DNA of 64,000 nucleotides from UBA4874 sp002399435 (lineage in GTDB: Bacteria; Bacillota; Clostridia; Caldicoprobacterales; DTU083), in contig DAISGI010000012.1 in NCBI GenBank assembly GCA_036823195.1, positions 3,238-67,237 on the forward strand, read 5' to 3'. Positions within the stretch are counted from its first letter, which is position 1; the number at the start of each line of letters is the position of its first letter. The translations under genes and the position numbers were made by a program. Below, piece after piece: positions 59,187-64,000 of this stretch. The notes beneath the pieces are model-generated. The model did no database searches. It saw nothing but the letters and a program-made list of their open reading frames with translations, and was not told the DNA's origin.

Positions 59187-59762
59187 TCAATAAAAGCGCT
59201 TCAGGATAAAAACCGCCGCAATCCCCGTCGCGGCGGAGCACAGGGTCGCAATCAGGGTCGTCCCGATAATCTCCGTCGGATCGGCGGATCCTGCTGCACT
59301 CCGGACGGCGATGACAGTGGCAGGGATCAACTGAACACAGGAAGTATTGATTACCAGGAACATGCACATGGCATCGGAAGCAGAATCCCTGTCCCGATTC
59401 AGACGCTGCAGCTCTTTCATGGCGCTGATCCCGAGAGGAGTCGCCGCATTCCCCAGGCCCAGCATATTGGCAATGATGTTCATGGTAATGGCCCCCATGG
59501 CAGGGCTTTTTGCCGGAACCCCGGGAAACAGAAACTTCAGAACCGGAGCGATCTTCCCGGATATGGCCCTTACCAGGCCGGATTTTTCCGCAACCTTCAT
59601 CAGCCCGAGCCAGAGGGCATAGATCCCGATCAATCCAAAACAAAGTTCAACGGCATATTTGGCACTGTCCAGAGCTGCCTGCGTTACGGCTTCGACCCTT
59701 CCGTTGAACATGGCGGTAAGAAATCCGCCCAGCAGCAGCAGGATCCAGACAACATTAACCAC
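59187..59762 (-). CDS. spmA: Spore maturation protein A
   Basis: 191-aa membrane protein, partner of SpmB, with the same nucleoside-recognition domain (KSPAMGAITMNIIANMLGLG, NAATPLGISAMKEL). The GTG at 59762 is chosen because GGAGG lies 8 nt upstream. An A/T-rich palindrome (AAATATG-n4-CATATTT) lies about 30 bp further upstream, in the spmA-abrB divergent region. No sigma-E promoter was found with confidence. Confidence 0.93.
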   Translation of the reverse strand: MVNVVWILLLLGGFLTAMFNGRVEAVTQAALDSAKYAVELCFGLIGIYALWLGLMKVAEKSGLVRAISGKIAPVLKFLFPGVPAKSPAMGAITMNIIANMLGLGNAATPLGISAMKELQRLNRDRDSASDAMCMFLVINTSCVQLIPATVIAVRSAAGSADPTEIIGTTLIATLCSAATGIAAVFILKRFY

Positions 59763-59879
59763 CCTCGTCACCTCCGTGTCCTAATTCCATAAATATGACA
59801 GCATATTTGTCCACTAGAACCAGTTCCCGGAGACTTGTCAACAATTTTGAAAAAAATCAAAAAATGTTGCATAGTTGGG

Positions 59880-59930
59880 TTGACTATTATTTCAATTATT
59901 GGTAAAATGATTTGTGTAAGAATTGTCGAA
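59880..59930 (+). promoter_or_regulatory. abrB promoter with Spo0A box
   Basis: TTGACT (59880-59885) and TAAAAT (59903-59908) are 17 bp apart on the plus strand. A perfect 0A box TGTCGAA (59924-59930) lies about 16 bp after the -10, in the start of the transcript. This is the repressing arrangement by which Spo0A~P shuts off abrB in B. subtilis. Confidence 0.8.
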
Positions 59931-59956
59931 TTTTGTATGAGGAGAGGGAGGAAAAG

Positions 59957-60223
59957 ATGAAATCTACAGGTATTGTCAGGAAGGTTGACGAATTAGGCAG
60001 AGTGGTGATCCCCATCGAGCTCCGCAGGACACTCGATATTGAGGAAAAGGATGCTCTGGAAATCTACGTGGACGGAGAACAGATTATCCTGAAAAAGTAT
60101 GCACCGGCCTGCATATTCTGCGATGATGCACGGGATGTCATCCAATACCGGGGGAAAAACATCTGCAAAAACTGTCTGGCGGAAATGGCCAACAGTGTCA
60201 ACAATGGAAGCCTTGGAAGATAA
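59957..60223 (+). CDS. abrB: Transition-state regulator AbrB
   Basis: 88-aa DNA-binding regulator and the only plus-strand gene. The N-terminal swapped-hairpin domain (STGIVRKVDELGRVVIPIEL, residues 3-22) is followed by a short C-terminal half with two CxxC pairs (C52/C55 and C70/C73), which probably bind zinc; B. subtilis AbrB has a single cysteine there. It represses stationary-phase and sporulation genes and is itself shut off by Spo0A~P. GGGAGG precedes the ATG at 59957. It converges with rsmI. Confidence 0.95.
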   Translation: MKSTGIVRKVDELGRVVIPIELRRTLDIEEKDALEIYVDGEQIILKKYAPACIFCDDARDVIQYRGKNICKNCLAEMANSVNNGSLGR

Positions 60224-60292
60224 GCCTGGCTTCACCCGGCAGAACAGTACGAAAATAATCAAAAACACGAATACGCGCACCAGGTATTTCGT

Positions 60293-60356
60293 CAGGAAGG
60301 ATGCACACAAGGGTATCCTTCCTGTATAGAGCAGCTTTATGCTGCTTTTTATTTTT
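60293..60356 (+). terminator. Two consecutive hairpins between abrB and rsmI
   Basis: A 10-bp perfect inverted repeat (60293-60302 with 60315-60324) is followed by AGCAGC-n5-GCTGCT (60330-60346) and TTTTTATTTTT. The second is the abrB terminator on the plus strand. The T-run overlaps the end of rsmI on the other strand. On the minus strand neither has a T-tract. Confidence 0.75.
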
Positions 60357-61248
60357 CCCCTTTTCCTTCACAGGCAGTTCCCAGCCCAATGCTGAACGGG
60401 TATACTTCGCTTTTCGGGATATGCCTGTCCCGTGCCACCTGCTTCACGGCTTCCTTTTTATTCATTCCGGTCCGGAGATACTCCTTCAGGTGATCTTCCA
60501 TGCTGATCCGGCTGAAATCCATCCGGCTGTCCCTGGGCACTCCTTCCAGGATCACGACAAACTCGCCTTTTGGTACCTTTCCCTTATAATACTCCACCGC
60601 CTTTGCCAGGGTCATGGGCAAAACTTCCTCATGGATCTTGGTCAGCTCCCTTACAATGGTGATCCGGCGATCCCCCAGTTCCGCCAGCAAATCGTTCAGG
60701 AGGGAAATCAGCCGATGCGGCGCCTCATAAAGGATCACGGTACGTTCCTCCTCCCGAAGCAGCTGAATCCGCGTCCGACGCTCCTTCCCTTCCCTGGGCA
60801 GAAACCCTTCAAACACAAAGCGTTCCGCCGGAAGTCCGGACAATACCAAAGCCGACAGGGAAGCAGACGGGCCAGGCAGAATCGAAACCGGAACATCGGC
60901 TTCCTGTGCCAGAACAGAAAGATCCGCCCCCGGATCGGATATCCCGGGCATGCCGGCATCGGAAACCACCACAACCTTCTGTCCCTGCTGCACCCTGCGA
61001 ATGATCTCCGGCCCTTTTTCCCGCCGGTTATGCTCATGGTAGGAGATCAGGGGTTTGGAGATCCCATAGTGATTCAGGAGCTTCAGGGTATGACGGGTGT
61101 CCTCTGCCGCAATACAGTCCGCTTCCTTCAATACCCGAAGCGCCCGCAGGGTGATGTCCTCCAGGTTCCCAATGGGCGTCCCGCAAAGATAAAGCATTCC
61201 CGGGCCCATTGGATCCTTGCCGCAACCGTCTGTTTTGTTCCTGTTCAT
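60349..61248 (-). CDS. rsmI: 16S rRNA 2'-O-methyltransferase RsmI
   Basis: 299-aa tetrapyrrole-methylase-fold enzyme that 2'-O-methylates C1402 of 16S rRNA. Motifs are LYLCGTPIGNLEDIT, AAEDTRHTLKLLNHYGI and VSDAGMPGISDPG. The ATG at 61248 follows GGAG and overlaps the stop of yabB (ATGA). It is the yabC of B. subtilis, in the same order. Confidence 0.95.
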   Translation of the reverse strand: MNRNKTDGCGKDPMGPGMLYLCGTPIGNLEDITLRALRVLKEADCIAAEDTRHTLKLLNHYGISKPLISYHEHNRREKGPEIIRRVQQGQKVVVVSDAGMPGISDPGADLSVLAQEADVPVSILPGPSASLSALVLSGLPAERFVFEGFLPREGKERRTRIQLLREEERTVILYEAPHRLISLLNDLLAELGDRRITIVRELTKIHEEVLPMTLAKAVEYYKGKVPKGEFVVILEGVPRDSRMDFSRISMEDHLKEYLRTGMNKKEAVKQVARDRHIPKSEVYPFSIGLGTACEGKGEK

Positions 61249-62057
61249 CCCTGCTCCATCTTTCCTTTCTTCTCTTCCGCAACAGGAATATGGTATATTC
61301 CCATCAATTCCTTTGTATATTGCCCGTTTTCCTGGTAGATAAACAGCGGGGGAAGCCACCTCAGAGGAGACTTACCAAAACGCTCCGCCTCCACCAGAAT
61401 CCGGTTCGGCGCTTTGCCTGGCTGAGGATGAACCGTACAAATTCGTTTCGGCTCCAGCCGGTGCTGCCGCATTCCTGCCAGAATGTCCGTCAGGCGATCG
61501 GCCCGATGGATCATGGCCAGACGTCCTCCCGGGGCCAGAAGCCCGGAGGCTGCGGCCAATACGTCATCCAGCGTACACAATATTTCATGTCTTGCTATGG
61601 CTTTGGCATCCCGGGGATTGACCGCCCCGCTGCCTGCCTTCCGATAGGGAGGGTTGGACACGACCAGGGTAAACCGGTTTTTGCCCAGCACATCCGGGGC
61701 TTTTTTCAAATCCCCGGTCTGAATCCGGACATGGGACTCCAAACCATTCAGCCGGATACTTCGATTTGCCATCTCCACCATATCCGGCTGAATTTCCATC
61801 CCGTAAATCTCTGCATCCGGCATTCTTCCGGCCAGCAGAATTGGAAGGACCCCGGTGCCTGTCCCCAGATCCACCGCTCTGTCCCCTTTTCTGATCTCTG
61901 TAAAATGGGACAACAGAACCGCGTCCACCCCAAAACAAAACTTCCGGGTATCCTGAATGATCCGGAGTCCCTTATACTGCAGATCGTCCAGCCGCTCAAA
62001 CTCCCCCAGGGGAACCCGGCAATCCCCATCTGTCGGATATTTGTTTTCTTCCATCAT
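61245..62057 (-). CDS. yabB: tRNA1(Val) (adenine-N6)-methyltransferase-like protein
   Basis: 270-aa class I SAM-dependent methyltransferase with GTGTGVLPILLAGRMPDAEI and the catalytic NPPY (SNPPYRK), the family of E. coli TrmN6 and B. subtilis YabB, which methylates A37 of tRNA1(Val). Tandem ATGs at 62057/62054 open it; AAAGGA is 15 nt upstream, a long spacing. In B. subtilis yabB-yazA-rsmI is the order; yazA (GIY-YIG) is missing. Confidence 0.9.
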   Translation of the reverse strand: MMEENKYPTDGDCRVPLGEFERLDDLQYKGLRIIQDTRKFCFGVDAVLLSHFTEIRKGDRAVDLGTGTGVLPILLAGRMPDAEIYGMEIQPDMVEMANRSIRLNGLESHVRIQTGDLKKAPDVLGKNRFTLVVSNPPYRKAGSGAVNPRDAKAIARHEILCTLDDVLAAASGLLAPGGRLAMIHRADRLTDILAGMRQHRLEPKRICTVHPQPGKAPNRILVEAERFGKSPLRWLPPLFIYQENGQYTKELMGIYHIPVAEEKKGKMEQG

Positions 62058-62245
62058 ACTGTTTGAATCCAGTCCTTTCTTTCCCCGGAGCAGAAAAATC
62101 ATCCTGATTGTATCGAACAAAGCGGAAACTGTCCAGCTCAACAATACCATGGTCCGGCAGCGGGCATACAAAAATGGAAGCACTTCGGATGAAAGATCCA
62201 AAGCGCCTCATAAAAGGAATCTGTTCTGAGCCATTGCAGCAGCTT

Positions 62246-63367
62246 TCAGCTGTTCCGGCAAACGGAATTCCCGTCCTCCGCCTTTTCAGTCTCTCCGGCC
62301 CCCGCCTTTCCAATCTCCCCGGTCAAAGGCTTTTCCATCCAGAATTTCCGGATAAAAACCGCCATGGCACTCAGCAGAAAACCTGTCACCATACCGATTA
62401 AAACATTCCTGCCATTGGACGGAGCCGTCTTCCGCGTCGGCGCCACCGGCTCAGATGGCATATGGATACCGGTTTCCACCGCACGGATGAAATCCGAAAC
62501 GACAGGTGTTTTGCCGTCTGTCTCATGATATTTTGAAATCTTCTTCTTTTCTTTTTCAATCTCCTTTAATTTTTCCTGATCGGAGCGGATGGAATTTTCA
62601 ATCGAATAGATGGTCTGCCGGATACTGACAACATCATTCTGTATCTTGGTATAAGTGTCATTGACGATATTCTCCACCACGATATAGTCCTGTGAGTCTT
62701 TCCGGCCTTCCTGCATGGCTTTCATCAGGTCATTCTGGGAAATGGTCTGCGGCGTTCCGGCCAACAGTTTCTCGTTTTCCTTTAGGAGTGCCTGATTATC
62801 CTTCAGGGAAAGCTCCAGTGACTGCAGCGCTGTATTGAAATAATTGGTATAATAGGTGACAGCCTCCTCCTTGATCAGAATGTCCACGAATTCAATGTAA
62901 TTCGCATACAATGTCCTGGCAAGCTTCAGGGACTTTTGCGGACTGTCTGATGACACCGTAATATGAAAAATGTTTTTACTTCCGCTCCCTGCGGCATCCC
63001 TGTCGTCTATCTCAATCTGTTTCCTTAGGCCCTCCGGACGGACTTTCTTCGGGTTATACTTCATATCCCTTATGGTATTGGCCAAAACCGTATGATTGGT
63101 CAAAAGACCGATGTACTGCTCATTCGTGGAAATCGGCAGCTGATAGTCGCCATATCGGGTATGGTACTGTTCCGGCATACTGATCACCAGATCCAGCTTT
63201 GTCTGATATACCGGAGTTAAAAGAAAAACGCTGACCAGCCCCGTCAACAGGGCAACAAGAAGAGTCCCTGCAAGAATCCTGTATTTGTTTTCCCACAGGA
63301 CCTGAAAAAGTTCGCGTAGATCGATCTCATCCTCATACTTCTGAGGGTCTGTCTGAACTTCACTCAT
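62246..63367 (-). CDS. Wzz-type polysaccharide chain-length regulator
   Basis: 373-aa bitopic membrane protein: transmembrane helices near residues 30-48 and 335-352 surround a long extracytoplasmic region rich in coiled coil (about 190-290). The N-terminal DLRELFQVLWENKYRI matches the Wzz domain. The C-terminal proline-rich PEPVAPTRK-type motif next to the second helix is present (PSEPVAPTRKTAP). It sets length or export of surface polysaccharide. The ATG at 63367 follows GGGAGGTG. The usual tyrosine kinase partner is not in the window. Confidence 0.85.
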   Translation of the reverse strand: MSEVQTDPQKYEDEIDLRELFQVLWENKYRILAGTLLVALLTGLVSVFLLTPVYQTKLDLVISMPEQYHTRYGDYQLPISTNEQYIGLLTNHTVLANTIRDMKYNPKKVRPEGLRKQIEIDDRDAAGSGSKNIFHITVSSDSPQKSLKLARTLYANYIEFVDILIKEEAVTYYTNYFNTALQSLELSLKDNQALLKENEKLLAGTPQTISQNDLMKAMQEGRKDSQDYIVVENIVNDTYTKIQNDVVSIRQTIYSIENSIRSDQEKLKEIEKEKKKISKYHETDGKTPVVSDFIRAVETGIHMPSEPVAPTRKTAPSNGRNVLIGMVTGFLLSAMAVFIRKFWMEKPLTGEIGKAGAGETEKAEDGNSVCRNS

Positions 63368-63427
63368 TTTTTCACCTCCCGGAAATACTCGCATAAAGCT
63401 GGACTTTGCGTTTCTCAATTGTCTTTG

Positions 63428-64000
63428 TCATTTCGGATATTCCTCCTTGCCGGTGGTTATCTCGTCCACCGCGGAAAGAACAGGTGTGTGGACAGACGCA
63501 GAGGTGTGGTAAGTGGGGACAATCTCCTTTACATATTCCTTCAGGGCATCCGCCGGACCGGATATGACAAACTTCAGCTTCTCCAGCTCTCCCTTCAGAG
63601 TCCCGATATCAATGGTACCCGGCTTTCCGACAAAAATCTTTTTGTGCCGGGTGGCTGTCAGCCCTTCTTCTTTCATTAAAAGCTCTTCGTACAGCTTCTC
63701 GCCGGGCCGCAATCCCGTATATCGGATTTCAATGTCCACATCGGGCTCCAGTCCGGAAAGCCGAATCAAATCCCTGGCCAGGTCCGCAATCTTCATTGGT
63801 TTCCCCATATCCAGAATAAAGATTTCTCCTCCTCTTGCCATGGACCCCGCTTCCAGGACCAGCTGCACCGCTTCGGGAATGGTCATAAAGAACCGGTTGA
63901 TCTCCGGATGGGTGACTGTTACCGGCCCCCCGGCCGCAATCTGCTTCTTGAACAGGGGAATGACACTGCCGTTGCTGCCCAGAACATTGCCGAAACGAAC
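63428..64000 (-). CDS. CapD/FlaA1-type nucleotide-sugar dehydratase, C-terminal part
   Basis: Partial gene, 190 codons, running off the right window edge (5' end missing). The residues VRFGNVLGSNGSVIPLF, THPEINRFFMTIPEA, GGEIFILDMGKP and RPGEKLYEEL are typical of the C-terminal half of membrane UDP-sugar 4,6-dehydratases (CapD, PglF, EpsC-like). It provides a modified sugar nucleotide for capsule or glycan. It lies upstream of the Wzz gene, so both belong to one surface-polysaccharide locus. Confidence 0.92.
   Translation of the reverse strand, partial: VRFGNVLGSNGSVIPLFKKQIAAGGPVTVTHPEINRFFMTIPEAVQLVLEAGSMARGGEIFILDMGKPMKIADLARDLIRLSGLEPDVDIEIRYTGLRPGEKLYEELLMKEEGLTATRHKKIFVGKPGTIDIGTLKGELEKLKFVISGPADALKEYVKEIVPTYHTSASVHTPVLSAVDEITTGKEEYPK

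Overview
This window reads as chromosomal DNA of an endospore-forming, Gram-positive Firmicute of the class Clostridia. It has about 64 protein genes (63 on the minus strand; only abrB is on plus), two tRNAs and one 100-N assembly gap (50919-51018). The class assignment rests on gene content: a SipL-type DUF3794-LysM protein, YabP/YabQ, SpoIIR, SpoIIQ with an intact LytM site, a four-cysteine AbrB and YqhQ beside PrmC. About 20 genes belong to sporulation or germination. The species cannot be named from this. TTG starts behind strong Shine-Dalgarno sites are unusually common.

Layout, reading along the dominant minus strand from the right edge. (1) 64000-62246: start of a surface-polysaccharide locus (CapD-type dehydratase, Wzz-type chain-length protein). 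(2) 62057-45537: yabB-rsmI, convergent abrB, spmA-spmB, comB, metG, tatD with its linked radical-SAM protein, yabE, ksgA, a protein broken by the gap, spo0A, a zinc-ribbon protein, veg, sipL, ispE. (3) 45469-25047: spoIIR, sleB-ypeB, a small acid-soluble spore protein, murI, ywiB, rho, rpmE, yqhQ-prmC-prfA, ywlC, ywlE, rpiA, upp, ywmB, murA, spoIID, spoIIQ, spoIIID, mbl, fabZ. (4) 25069-325: purR, spoVG, glmU-prs-pth, a small PrsW-like protein, mfd, a foldase, spoVT, spoVB, mazG, hup, rqcP, a second SpoIID-like protein, yabP-yabQ-divIC-yabR, two tRNA-Met genes, spoIIE, tilS-hpt-ftsH, recX. Regions 2 and 4 together resemble the Bacillus subtilis yabB-to-ftsH region near the origin. Region 3 resembles the mbl/spoIID/upp/rho region and sits between ispE and purR, which are neighbours in B. 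subtilis.

The sporulation control circuit can be read in the promoters. abrB has a sigma-A promoter with a perfect Spo0A box just downstream. spo0A has a perfect 0A box next to a -10. spoVG has a sigma-H-type promoter. spoIIE has the wide 21-bp sigma-A spacing with 0A-like boxes upstream. spoVT and the SASP gene have sigma-G-like promoters, and spoIIQ a sigma-F-like one. The rest is housekeeping: UDP-GlcNAc and peptidoglycan precursors (GlmU, MurA, MurI), PRPP and salvage (Prs, Hpt, Upp), translation (PrfA, PrmC, Pth, MetG, KsgA, RsmI, RpmE), transcription-repair coupling and termination (Mfd, Rho).

The most notable observations are: a GlmU whose uridylyltransferase half has lost every signature catalytic residue; an 11-nt element able to mask the spoIIID ribosome-binding site in read-through RNA from spoIIQ; a recurring pattern of short tandem duplications at gene ends, several duplicating whole terminators; and a small PrsW-like membrane protein in the slot that fin occupies between pth and mfd in B. 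subtilis.
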